A DNA stretch of 39,399 bases from Candidatus Collierbacteria bacterium (GCA_903873735.1 CAIQPO010000043.1:1-39399); one strand, 5' to 3'; shown: positions 8,907-17,939, counted from the first letter of the stretch. Made by a program: numbers and translations. Notes: a model not told the origin generated them from the letters alone.

Positions 8907-9785
8907 TTATTTTTTAATATCTTTAAGTCCTAAAGATAGGGCAGTTTCTACCTCTTTGACTACAATTTCCAATCCCTTTACGGAGTCATCATTCATTGGG
9001 ATGATGAAATCAACCATGTCAGGATTTGAATTTGAATCAACTAAACCAACTACCTTCACTCCTCTTGATTTAGCCTCTTTTACAGCCAATCTTTCCTTGT
9101 GAGTATCAAAAACAATCACCATCTCAGGAACATCCCTAAGGTTCACCAAACCACCCACTACTCTTTCAAGTCTAGCAATCTCCTTGTCAAACAATACTTG
9201 TTCCTTTTTGGTGTATTTCTTTAGCTGTCCAGAATCTCTCTTTGATCTTAAGGAAACTAATCTCTCGATTGTCTGTCTCACCTGTTTCCAGTTGGTAATC
9301 AAACCGCCCATCCATCTTTGGGATAAATAGGACACACCTATTCTCTTTGCCATTTCCTCGATCATGGGTTTTACTTGTCTTTTTGTACCAACTACCACGA
9401 TTCTCTTGCCAGATGATGCAGCTTGATTAATCTCTTTTGTAGCTTCAGCTAATTTACTTAATGTGATTTCCAAATCAAAAATATGAACTCCATTCTTCTC
9501 ACCCCAAAGATACTTCTTCATCTTTGGATTCCATTTTTTCACCACATGTCCGAAATGAGCTCCAGCTTCGAAAAGCTGTTCTACGGTTACTCCAACTTGT
9601 GGTTTAACTTCTTTCTCAACTTTTTTCTCTTCAACAACGGCTTCTACTTTTATTTCTTCAACTTCTTTTTTAGCAGCCACCTTTTTTACAGGAGTTTTCT
9701 TTACTACTTCTTTCTTAACAACTTTCTTTGTAGTAGTTTTTTTGGTCTCTACCTCGACCTTTTTTTCTTCGGCTTTTTTTGCCAT
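8907..9785 (-). CDS. rpsB: 30S ribosomal protein uS2 with a long Lys/Glu/Val-rich N-terminal extension
   Basis: S2 core EAGAHFGHVVKKWNPKMKKYLWGEKNGVHIFDLEITL, RWMGGLITNWKQVRQTI, GLVDSNSNPDMVDFIIPMNDDS; about 65-residue low-complexity N-terminus. Confidence 0.95.
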   Translation of the reverse strand: MAKKAEEKKVEVETKKTTTKKVVKKEVVKKTPVKKVAAKKEVEEIKVEAVVEEKKVEKEVKPQVGVTVEQLFEAGAHFGHVVKKWNPKMKKYLWGEKNGVHIFDLEITLSKLAEATKEINQAASSGKRIVVVGTKRQVKPMIEEMAKRIGVSYLSQRWMGGLITNWKQVRQTIERLVSLRSKRDSGQLKKYTKKEQVLFDKEIARLERVVGGLVNLRDVPEMVIVFDTHKERLAVKEAKSRGVKVVGLVDSNSNPDMVDFIIPMNDDSVKGLEIVVKEVETALSLGLKDIKK

Positions 9786-9856
9786 ATATCATCTCTTTTA
9801 GCTTAGGAGACATTTCAAGAGATTCATCTCCCAGCAAATTTGTAATTAACTGGAGT

Positions 9857-9876
9857 ATTTTATCACAACCAGCCTC
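9857..9876 (-). promoter_or_regulatory. putative rpsB promoter box GAGGCTGGTTGTGATAAAAT (extended -10)
   Basis: Near-identical block upstream of rpmB (33073-33091). Confidence 0.55.
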
Positions 9877-9920
9877 GTGAAGAAAGCATTAATTCAGCCA
9901 ATGTCCAAATACCCTATAAC

Positions 9921-9965
9921 TTGACTTTTACGCACAAATATGCTATCATCCACCATTAGCACTTT
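9921..9965 (+). promoter_or_regulatory. promoter TTGACT-17-TATCAT plus 5' element GCACTTT
   Basis: -35 9921-9926, -10 9944-9949, element 9959-9965. Confidence 0.75.
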
Positions 9966-9998
9966 AACCTGACTGACACTGACCTAAGCGGAGGCACT

Positions 9999-10556
9999 AT
10001 GTTTTGGCAAATCTATTTACCCTTGGGTGTTTTTGCCCTGTTCTTCATTATGGGAATTATCAGCGCCGTCAGATCAGACGATCCTGAAATCGTCGGTAGT
10101 GGATTCAGGGTAGGAGTAGCATTTGGAATACTCTTCCTCTTCTTTGGCTTCTTGATCAACACTTTTTTCGGCCCAAAAATTTCGGCAAGTTCAATACCGG
10201 ATATCGAACATCCAACATATCTTGCCTCTTTCAGTGGTGACAAAGAACTTTTTGGCACATATGGTGCTTTCATAGTCGCCAGTGGCACTCTCAGTGAAAA
10301 ACGGCAGTATGAGTACTATTTCTATCTGCCTGATTCAAACAAGATTGCCTTCGCCAAAGTCGATGCTGCAACCGCCCTTATTGTGGAGGATAGCCCAGAT
10401 CGCCCATACATGATCAAGATTAAATCAGTATGCCCGAAAATCGACCCCCAAGGCAACTTCTGGCTTATTACCAGCTGCAACAATTACATCCCCTACGTTA
10501 TCGAATTCCATGTTCCGCAAGGCTCCGTAGTTCAGGAATTCATCGCCAACCCCTAG
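9999..10556 (+). CDS. small membrane protein with two N-terminal TM helices (GC-rich orphan class; paralogue-like to the next gene)
   Basis: Hydrophobic N-terminus; soluble part GAFIVASGTLSEKRQYEYYFYLPD...IEFHVPQGSVVQEF; SD GCGGAGG. Confidence 0.8.
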   Translation: MFWQIYLPLGVFALFFIMGIISAVRSDDPEIVGSGFRVGVAFGILFLFFGFLINTFFGPKISASSIPDIEHPTYLASFSGDKELFGTYGAFIVASGTLSEKRQYEYYFYLPDSNKIAFAKVDAATALIVEDSPDRPYMIKIKSVCPKIDPQGNFWLITSCNNYIPYVIEFHVPQGSVVQEFIANP

Positions 10557-10565
10557 TGCTTTATC

Positions 10566-10592
10566 AACCCGTCTCCCAAGACGGGTTTTTAT
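10566..10592 (+). terminator. intrinsic terminator
   Basis: AACCCGTCTCCCAAGACGGGTTTTTATTT. Confidence 0.88.
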
Positions 10593-10597
10593 TTGAT

Positions 10598-10640
10598 TTG
10601 ACATACAAATAACTCAGTGATATCCTATAGGTCGTACTTT
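10598..10640 (+). promoter_or_regulatory. promoter TTGACA-17-TATCCT plus 5' element GTACTTT
   Basis: -35 10598-10603, -10 10621-10626, element 10634-10640. Confidence 0.75.
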
Positions 10641-10669
10641 CCCATTTCTGTTCGATGGAGACCAAACAC

Positions 10670-11224
10670 ATGCTCACACCAATCATCGTTTTGCTTATCG
10701 GCTTGCTCATCTTCCGCAAGGTGTACTTCTATGCGGACCCTGACATTCGCGATAGTCGACCAAGCTTCGACAAAGAAATGTTTATCCTCGTGGCGATCGT
10801 TGCCATCTTTGCGGGACTTTTGACTGGTGTACTCACCAGCATGGCTTTCCCCACTGTTTCTGTCGCCAACGACCCAGTAAAGCTGGAAACCATGGATATC
10901 AGCGGCCCCGAAATTCAGGGTCGATTCTTCCTGGGATCAGGCTACATCGACAGCGAAGAATACTACGTCTTCCGCTATTATGTGCCTGGCATGAACAATG
11001 TCCTCCGCGACGGCAAAGTCTATCGCTACGAACCGCGTTACCAGGTTATCAACCTGATTCGCGATCAAGAAGCTGACTCTGCCTACTATGTCACCTATCA
11101 TTACGAGTTCGCCTGGGATTGGGCCAAGTGGTTAGCATACAGCCCCATGGACACCACCCCGGAAATATATGATTTCCACATTCCGGCGAACGCCATCGTC
11201 CCGCAGATCAGCATCCAGAAATAG
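10670..11224 (+). CDS. small membrane protein with two N-terminal TM helices (GC-rich orphan class)
   Basis: Start at MLTPIIVLL favoured because TGGAGA SD lies 5' of it (ORF track start 10655); GRFFLGSGYIDSEEYYVFRYYVPG...YDFHIPANAIVPQ. Confidence 0.8.
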   Translation: MLTPIIVLLIGLLIFRKVYFYADPDIRDSRPSFDKEMFILVAIVAIFAGLLTGVLTSMAFPTVSVANDPVKLETMDISGPEIQGRFFLGSGYIDSEEYYVFRYYVPGMNNVLRDGKVYRYEPRYQVINLIRDQEADSAYYVTYHYEFAWDWAKWLAYSPMDTTPEIYDFHIPANAIVPQISIQK

Positions 11225-11230
11225 CACCTC

Positions 11231-11257
11231 CACCCGCCTCCATGGCGGGTTTTTTAT
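11231..11257 (+). terminator. intrinsic terminator
   Basis: ACCCGCCTCCATGGCGGGTTTTTTATT. Confidence 0.9.
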
Positions 11258-11260
11258 TCA

Positions 11261-12037
11261 TTAATTACCAGTTTCAGCCAAATTCACAAACAAAGACACA
11301 ATCGTCAGAGGACCAACTCCACCTGGCACAGGTGTAATCGCTCTAGCCTTTCTTATCGCTCCCTCACTAAAATCAGCTTTCGGATATCCCAAATCAATAC
11401 CCACAAATTCATCCTTTACCATATTCTCAGTAATCAATTCCCCCGCCCCCGTCGCACCTATCACCACATCAAAATCTCTTAATAGATTTAAGTCATCACC
11501 CCTATCAAAGCCAGAAACCACAAAACCTAATTGGAGCAACCTCTCGTAAAGACGTCTTCCCACCATTCCTTCATGTCCAACCAAAGCAACACTCAAATCC
11601 CGCGCAATATTTAGTTTTTCAAAAACTGTCTCCACCGCCAAAACTACTGCAGGCACGAAGCTACTTTTCGGGTTTAATCCGTCTACATCTTTAGCCTCTG
11701 GCACTGTATACAAAATTTGCTCAACATCAATTTCTTCGACCCCTTTCATTGGCAGCTGCACCAAAATTCCATCTATGTCAGCCCTTTCATCTCCATTTAT
11801 AATTGTCTTTAAGATCTCTTCTTTACCATTGGCAAAAACCACTTCAACCACCGCACCAATTCTCTCTCCTGCCTCTCGCTTTAGTCTCACATATGTACTT
11901 TCTCTCCCCAAACCATCACACTGAATAATCATAAGCTTTTTACCCCTCAATAACCCTTGAACCTTTAAGCTTTCTTCTATTAAGGCAGCTTCTCTTTTTC
12001 CATCAAAGACTATCTTATTACTGGATATTTCTTGCAT
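11261..12037 (-). CDS. folD: bifunctional methylenetetrahydrofolate dehydrogenase/cyclohydrolase (divergent)
   Basis: GRESTYVRLKREAGERIG, DGILVQLPMK, DVDGLNP, ITPVPGGVGPLTI. Confidence 0.9.
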   Translation of the reverse strand: MQEISSNKIVFDGKREAALIEESLKVQGLLRGKKLMIIQCDGLGRESTYVRLKREAGERIGAVVEVVFANGKEEILKTIINGDERADIDGILVQLPMKGVEEIDVEQILYTVPEAKDVDGLNPKSSFVPAVVLAVETVFEKLNIARDLSVALVGHEGMVGRRLYERLLQLGFVVSGFDRGDDLNLLRDFDVVIGATGAGELITENMVKDEFVGIDLGYPKADFSEGAIRKARAITPVPGGVGPLTIVSLFVNLAETGN

Positions 12038-13221
12038 AAGGTTGTTATTTTATCTAATAAATCGTTATTGGCTCCCCTATTAACCGAATGATCAATTACT
12101 TCAGCAATAATCTTCATCTCTTCCTCTCCAAGCCCCCTTGTAGTAATTGCCGGCGTACCGATTCTTATTCCTGATGGATTAAGTGGAGTACCTTTATCAC
12201 CAGGAATGGTATTTGCGTTTACCACAACACCTACTTTTTCAAGCTCCTTCGCCACTTCCCTACCCTTCCCCACTCCAACATCAACCACCATCAAGTGAGT
12301 ATCAGTTCCCCACACAACAAAACCTCTCCTTTTCAATTCACCAGACAATACTATTGCGTTACTCAACACTCGTTCGCAATACTCTTTATACCCTTCATCA
12401 CCAACTTCATACAAAGCCTGGCCTATACCTGCAATCGTATTCATGTGTGGGCCTCCCTGAAGTCCAGGGAAAACTGCCTTTTCAATCTTCTTTGCTAACT
12501 CACTATCCTTTGTCATTCCTCTTTTGGTCACCCCCAAAATTGCCCCCCTTGGGCCTCTTAATGTTTTATGTGTCGTGGTCATAACCACATCCACAAACGG
12601 TGACGGACTAAGCAGTGTTTTACCGGCAATCAAACCAGCAGTGTGTGAGATATCGGCTAATAAGATACAACTATTATCAGAAGTAATTTTACCCACTTTT
12701 TCCCAGTCGATTCTCCAAGGATATGATGTGCTCCCCACCACTACCAATTTTGGTCTTTCCTCCAAAATCACCCTTTCCATTTGTTCATAATCTATAAAGC
12801 CTTTTGTATCCAGACCAAACTTAAACGACTTAAACCATTTTCCCGTTATTGATACATCATGACCATGTGTTAAATGACCTCCACTACTAAGATTTAATCC
12901 CAATACTTTTTCTCCAGGGCTTAGAACAGCCAGATAAACTGCCAAATTTGCAGGGCTACCAGAGTATGGCTGAACATTAACCCACTCTAAGTCAAATATT
13001 TCTCTAGCCCTCATCTGCACATACTCTTCCAACTCATCCATGACAGCATTGCCCTGATAGTATCTCTTGTGGGGATAACCTTCGGCATATTTATCAGACA
13101 AACAAGAACCTACAACCTCCAATACCGCACTCGAAGTATGATTCTCTGAAGGAATGAGTGTAAGTGTGTTTTCCTGCCTCAGTCTCTCCTTATTGATTAT
13201 TTCCTTTATCAAAATATCCAT
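12010..13221 (-). CDS. glyA: serine hydroxymethyltransferase
   Basis: LTLIPSENHTSSAV, KYAEGYPHKRYYQG, TTTHKTLRGPRGAILG, FPGLQGGPH. Confidence 0.96.
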   Translation of the reverse strand: MDILIKEIINKERLRQENTLTLIPSENHTSSAVLEVVGSCLSDKYAEGYPHKRYYQGNAVMDELEEYVQMRAREIFDLEWVNVQPYSGSPANLAVYLAVLSPGEKVLGLNLSSGGHLTHGHDVSITGKWFKSFKFGLDTKGFIDYEQMERVILEERPKLVVVGSTSYPWRIDWEKVGKITSDNSCILLADISHTAGLIAGKTLLSPSPFVDVVMTTTHKTLRGPRGAILGVTKRGMTKDSELAKKIEKAVFPGLQGGPHMNTIAGIGQALYEVGDEGYKEYCERVLSNAIVLSGELKRRGFVVWGTDTHLMVVDVGVGKGREVAKELEKVGVVVNANTIPGDKGTPLNPSGIRIGTPAITTRGLGEEEMKIIAEVIDHSVNRGANNDLLDKITTLCKKYPVIR

Positions 13222-13254
13222 TCACCTATTATCTCACCTAAGAAGAAGATCCAA

Positions 13255-13881
13255 CTAGCACAATATACCAGCCATATTCATATAAGATAGGCAGTCTGAT
13301 ACCACCTCCTCTTTACTCTTAGATGCATCCACTACTCTCCAAAAATCAGGAAACTTTACCGATAACTCTAAGTAAGCATCCCTTACCCTTCTATGAAAAT
13401 CCAGCTCTTTCATGTCGTACCTATCAATATCACTACAACCTCTTTTCCTCAACAAAGCTAACTCTGGAGCCAAGTCGAAATGCAGTACCAAGTCAGGCAT
13501 CAAGCCTCTAGTAGCAATCTTACTTACTGCCACAATAATTTCTCTATCGATTTTTTCGCTCCCCTGATATGCATAAGTACTAAACCAATAACGATCAAGC
13601 AAAACCCCCCTGCTTTCTCTCTCTCCTTTGAGTACCGGCAGTATCTCATTTGCCACCAGGTTGGCTCTAGAAGCTGTGTAAGCGAAAAAAGATGCCATTG
13701 GGTCAATAACCAAATCTGGTCTCTGCTGTACTGCTTCCCTCATCAACTCTCCAAACTCAGTTCCCCCAGGTTCTCGTTTCAGCTCCCATAAAGGAAGATG
13801 TTCCATTAATCCATTTATCGCTGTAGTTTTACCACATCCACTACCACCCTCAGTCACCACAAACGGATATCTCTCATTCAT
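13255..13881 (-). CDS. tmk: thymidylate kinase
   Basis: P-loop EGGSGCGKTTAINGL, KREPGGTEFGELMRE, LLDRYWFSTYAYQG. Confidence 0.88.
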   Translation of the reverse strand: MNERYPFVVTEGGSGCGKTTAINGLMEHLPLWELKREPGGTEFGELMREAVQQRPDLVIDPMASFFAYTASRANLVANEILPVLKGERESRGVLLDRYWFSTYAYQGSEKIDREIIVAVSKIATRGLMPDLVLHFDLAPELALLRKRGCSDIDRYDMKELDFHRRVRDAYLELSVKFPDFWRVVDASKSKEEVVSDCLSYMNMAGILC

Positions 13882-14128
13882 ATGAGCTTGCTTCTTCTCT
13901 TGTCATAAACATGGTTTCTAGCACCTCATCTGGCAAAATTGCTTCCGAATCTCTTACATACCTTCTAAACTCTGCCAGAACCTGAAGATATCGCTCTTTC
14001 CTATCTACCCCCTTATCTGCCCTTTCCGGTAATGGTTTCTCCACCACCAACCCTTCCCCGCCCACATACCATCTATGGAATCTACTTTCAAATACCTGAG
14101 CACCAGCCTCGACAATATTTTTGGTCAT
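13874..14128 (-). CDS. hypothetical protein overlapping tmk
   Basis: 84-aa ORF overlapping the tmk start by 8 bp, consistent with translational coupling. Confidence 0.55.
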   Translation of the reverse strand: MTKNIVEAGAQVFESRFHRWYVGGEGLVVEKPLPERADKGVDRKERYLQVLAEFRRYVRDSEAILPDEVLETMFMTREEASSYE

Positions 14129-14189
14129 AAATACAAACTAATTCTTCTATCTTCAAAAGTCTAGACTTTTATTTTCCAGTTACAAGTCT

Positions 14190-14213
14190 TATACTTTCCC
14201 ACCAGCGTACCTT
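14190..14213 (+). promoter_or_regulatory. -10 TATACT followed by GTACCTT (one mismatch to GHACWTT)
   Basis: Upstream of the TTG-start gene at 14245. Confidence 0.4.
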
Positions 14214-14244
14214 TACAGGCTTCTTTTAGACACAAGGAGGTATT

Positions 14245-14463
14245 TTGTCCAAAAAAATTACCACAGTACTAAGTAAAAAGGAAAGGGCCAAGCTCCTAAA
14301 CCTTAACCCAACTCCTGGAAGTGAACTTACTCTTCATCGCAATCATCCCCATACCAGCGACGAACACCCTTTTCTGCATACAGACATTGTCCACGTTCGG
14401 TATCTTGGCGATGAAGTTTTTGAATATTTGTACAAAGAACACATTCCCTGTGAACCAAACTAA
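14245..14463 (+). CDS. small hypothetical protein, TTG start
   Basis: 72 aa; AAGGAGG SD before TTG; followed by a terminator. Confidence 0.6.
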   Translation: MSKKITTVLSKKERAKLLNLNPTPGSELTLHRNHPHTSDEHPFLHTDIVHVRYLGDEVFEYLYKEHIPCEPN

Positions 14464-14470
14464 ATCTAGT

Positions 14471-14498
14471 AAACGGCAATCTCTTGCCGTTTTTTTAT
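14471..14498 (+). terminator. intrinsic terminator
   Basis: AACGGCAATCTCTTGCCGTTTTTTTATC. Confidence 0.88.
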
Positions 14499-14502
14499 CT
14501 GT

Positions 14503-15774
14503 CTATCCCAGTAAATTTTTTATCATGAAGGTAGCCGCCAAAAACATTAACCCAATGGTAATTACCATAATTACATTGCTCAAACCGGACGACTTCCTTC
14601 TGCCTACTACTTCAGTTTTATTTGCTAGTACCAATATCATCACCAATAGCGGTACTGCGGCCACTCCATTAAAAATGGCCGCATAAAATAGTGCTTTAAT
14701 TGCATCTATCTTCAAAAAATTTATTAACAACCCGAGCAACGTGGCCAAAGTTATTGCCAAATAAAAAAACTTGGCTCTCTTAATATCCTTAGACAAACCT
14801 TCCGGTTTTCCCAAGGCTTCTGAAAAAGCATAGGCTAGTCCACCAGCCAGTATCGGAATTGACTGTAAACCAATTCCCACCATCCCAATAGTAAACAGCA
14901 AATAAGCTCCATTCCCAGCCAATGGCCTCAAGGCTTCTGCTGCTTCCTTGGCGGACGAAATCTCGAATATCCCATTTTGATGCAATACTCCTGCTGTCGT
15001 TAAAATAATGAAAAAGGTCATCAAGTTTGAAAAAATCATTCCAATAGCTGTATCTAATCTCATCTTCCTAATTTCGCGCCTAGAAACTTCTGGTCTAACT
15101 CCAAAATCTACAATCTTTTTATCAGCAATCTCCTCTTCCACCTCTTCTGATGTCTGCCAAAAAAATAAATAAGGTGATATTGTCGTACCCAAAAAACCCA
15201 CTACTGTCATCAACCAGTCTTCACTCCATACCGGCTTTATCAAAAATAAACTTTTCAGCGCCTCTCCCCAGTTGTTGGAAATCATCAAGCCTGTCACTAC
15301 ATAGGCAAGAAGTGACAAAGATAACCACTTTAACACCGCTGAATAGCGCTTGTAGGGCACAAACACCTCAATGAGTATTATTCCAACAGCCACCACACCC
15401 AGCCATATCTTTTTATCAAAACCAATCACCATTTCCAAGCTTTCTCCCATTACTCCCAAATTTGCTCCAATGTTTATTACATTTGCACAAGCAAGCAAAA
15501 CCACCGCAAACCACATCCAGTAGACAGAGAAATATTTCTTAATGAGGCTCGTAAGACCCATCCCAGTAATCATCCCCAAGCGACCACACATCTCCTGGAC
15601 TGCAATCATTGCAGGAATCAAAAACAGCGTCAAGAAATTCAGACCATATCCATATCTAGCCCCTGCAATAGAATACGTAGCTATTCCGCTTGGGTCATCA
15701 TCAGCTGCTCCGGTAATAAACCCTGGACCGATCCTTGAAAATAATCTCTTAATGAATCTCATTTCTTTAATCAT
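14503..15774 (-). CDS. NRAMP-like divalent metal transporter (divergent)
   Basis: GPGFITGAADDDPSGIATYSIAG, TTISPYLFFWQTSEEVEEE, multiple TM segments; start placed at MIKEMRF (longest ORF starts at a TTG at 15813, overlapping the divergent gene). Confidence 0.85.
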   Translation of the reverse strand: MIKEMRFIKRLFSRIGPGFITGAADDDPSGIATYSIAGARYGYGLNFLTLFLIPAMIAVQEMCGRLGMITGMGLTSLIKKYFSVYWMWFAVVLLACANVINIGANLGVMGESLEMVIGFDKKIWLGVVAVGIILIEVFVPYKRYSAVLKWLSLSLLAYVVTGLMISNNWGEALKSLFLIKPVWSEDWLMTVVGFLGTTISPYLFFWQTSEEVEEEIADKKIVDFGVRPEVSRREIRKMRLDTAIGMIFSNLMTFFIILTTAGVLHQNGIFEISSAKEAAEALRPLAGNGAYLLFTIGMVGIGLQSIPILAGGLAYAFSEALGKPEGLSKDIKRAKFFYLAITLATLLGLLINFLKIDAIKALFYAAIFNGVAAVPLLVMILVLANKTEVVGRRKSSGLSNVIMVITIGLMFLAATFMIKNLLG

Positions 15775-15806
15775 ACTAAATCGTTTCTTCTGATAAACTG
15801 ACTCCA

Positions 15807-17405
15807 ATGACAAGAGAAATTTACCCCCAATCAGAATTTGAACACCACCAAAGCCACTCCAAAGTTTATCTAGTACTAAGATCTGAAAATCCCAATACCG
15901 ACACTAACTCTGAAGAAAACTATGCCACTACTATAGCTGGCCAATCTGGGCGCACATGTTATTCTGCCAACATTCAGTTCCCTAGTGACTACAGACACAA
16001 ATCAGATAAATACCGCCAAGTAACAGATGGAGTGGTCAGATCCACTCGAGAAGCAGGTCACCTTACCACCCGCCAACATGTTCACTACACTTTCGCCCTC
16101 GAGGGTGTATCAAGACTAGCAGTCAATTTCTTCCACTCTCATCCACACTACAATTCTGAAGAAATGAGTCAAAGATATGTAACAATCAAAAACAAGGAGC
16201 TAATTTCACCACAAACAGAAAATCCCGAAACTGCTGCCCTACTAGAGTCAGCAAGGATTGGTCTCATCTCAGGCTACGAGGAAATTACAGCAAGTCTTAC
16301 ACCCCTAGCTTTGTCAGAGCTGCAGGCAAGGTTTCCCGGAAGAAAAGGTGAACGATATCAAGAATTTTTTGAAAAAGAGGCACAAAAAAAAGCCCAAGAA
16401 GTAGCTAGATATTTACTACCACTTGGGACACCAACCAATCTTTATCACACAATATCTGAGCTCACACTTGTTCGCCTATATCACCTGTCAGAAACACTTC
16501 CTAATGGGACTGAAGCCAAAGCCATTGTCCAAGCCATGGTTGACACAGTTGCGGCAATAGATCCTAGTATCATTGATGAAATTGGTAAACCATACCCCAA
16601 ACCATATTCCCATACTCTTGCTCAGCCACTTCCAAAAGAGGCAAAAACAAACTTTGATTTGGCTATGACGGATAGCTTTTCACTCCAAGACACTCACCCT
16701 AATTTTATTTCCTCCCTCGCCAGATCTGTACAACTTACGCTCGGACTCGACATTCCAGAAGAGGAGTTGATTGGCTTACTGTTAGACCCCAAACAAAATT
16801 CTCTAATAAGTTCTGTCTGGGGAGAAACCGTACTCGACCAACTTGGTCTATGTTTAAATCAAGTACATCTCACTGGTTTAGTCTCGTTAAGCCACACTGC
16901 CAACTATCAACTTCACCGACATCGAGGCTTTACTCACACTGAACCCCTGATATTGGATATACCAGATCTTGACGATATCGTTATCCCAGCACTTATAAAA
17001 ACAAACTCTGAAATTGAAAAGCGTTATCTAGAAATTCACCATCAACATCTCCAAACTCTTCACCAACTCCAGGAGCAAGGCGTTAGCCTCCAGGAACTAC
17101 AATATTTACTCCCCAACTCCACCAGAGTCAGAAAGCAAATATCTGGTCCTTTGGGATCATATCTTCACTTCATCAAGTCAAGAACTTGTTTAAATGCCCA
17201 AGAGGAAATCTATCAAATCGCAGTTCAGCTAACCCAACAACTATCAATTCTTGAACCATCACTTGTTCCTTATTTGAATCAGCCGGCTCCATGTGGCTTA
17301 AGGAATCGAGCCTCAATCACACCCTACTGTCCTGAAGGCTCTCGTTTTTGTGGAATAAAAATTTGGGATTTAAATATTTCAGACTATCCTCAACGCACCA
17401 TATAA
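15807..17405 (+). CDS. tandem (two-domain) ThyX-like flavin-dependent thymidylate synthase family protein
   Basis: Repeat 1: HYTFALEGVSRLAVNFFHSHPHYNSEEMSQRYV and AQEVARYLLPLGTPTNLYHTISELTLVRLYHLSE; repeat 2: SLSHTANYQLHRHRGFTHTEPLIL and LQYLLPNSTRVRKQISGPLGSYLHFIKSRTCLNAQEEIYQIA. Confidence 0.75.
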   Translation: MTREIYPQSEFEHHQSHSKVYLVLRSENPNTDTNSEENYATTIAGQSGRTCYSANIQFPSDYRHKSDKYRQVTDGVVRSTREAGHLTTRQHVHYTFALEGVSRLAVNFFHSHPHYNSEEMSQRYVTIKNKELISPQTENPETAALLESARIGLISGYEEITASLTPLALSELQARFPGRKGERYQEFFEKEAQKKAQEVARYLLPLGTPTNLYHTISELTLVRLYHLSETLPNGTEAKAIVQAMVDTVAAIDPSIIDEIGKPYPKPYSHTLAQPLPKEAKTNFDLAMTDSFSLQDTHPNFISSLARSVQLTLGLDIPEEELIGLLLDPKQNSLISSVWGETVLDQLGLCLNQVHLTGLVSLSHTANYQLHRHRGFTHTEPLILDIPDLDDIVIPALIKTNSEIEKRYLEIHHQHLQTLHQLQEQGVSLQELQYLLPNSTRVRKQISGPLGSYLHFIKSRTCLNAQEEIYQIAVQLTQQLSILEPSLVPYLNQPAPCGLRNRASITPYCPEGSRFCGIKIWDLNISDYPQRTI

Positions 17406-17430
17406 AAAAGCGGGCCGTTAGGCCCGCAGA
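17405..17430 (-). terminator. intrinsic terminator of the 17418-17939 gene
   Basis: Minus strand CTGCGGGCCTAACGGCCCGCTTTTTTA. Confidence 0.85.
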
Positions 17431-17939
17431 GCTTCGCATATCTCCACGTTGGAGATGCGAAAGAGATGGGGGCCCAGGTCTTTAACCAAAGGTTCGTCGT
17501 CTTGTACCGACCAACAAGCCTTGGCAAACAGTGAGTCTCCATCAATATCGTCGAGATAGAATCTCACTAAGTATGCCTGGCTTACCTCACGATAGCGTGC
17601 AATGTCCTGATCAGGCAGTGCGTGGACGGAAGGCTCTGATGCAAATCGGTATTTACCGCTTTCATCAGGGCAAATCACCGCCCAACATACCTGCTTACCA
17701 TTCAGCTTATGCATTGCTTTCAGCTTCTGGTAAAACAGCTCAGAGACTGCGTCAGCCGGATCGGTAATGACATGAAGGCCATCATCCTGCATTCCAAGCA
17801 CAGCCACTGCCTTGTCGCTCCAAAATACTTGAAACCGCGCCGGACCCTCATAAGGCCGAACAGCGCTCCCTTCCGGAAGCAACATTCGAATATCTTCTTC
17901 AGTCACAGAACCTGAAATTTGTAACACAGCATGGCACAT
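17418..17939 (-). CDS. hypothetical protein (GC-rich orphan class)
   Basis: 173 aa; SD GAGAGGAGG; own promoter and terminator. Confidence 0.8.
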   Translation of the reverse strand: MCHAVLQISGSVTEEDIRMLLPEGSAVRPYEGPARFQVFWSDKAVAVLGMQDDGLHVITDPADAVSELFYQKLKAMHKLNGKQVCWAVICPDESGKYRFASEPSVHALPDQDIARYREVSQAYLVRFYLDDIDGDSLFAKACWSVQDDEPLVKDLGPHLFRISNVEICEALRA

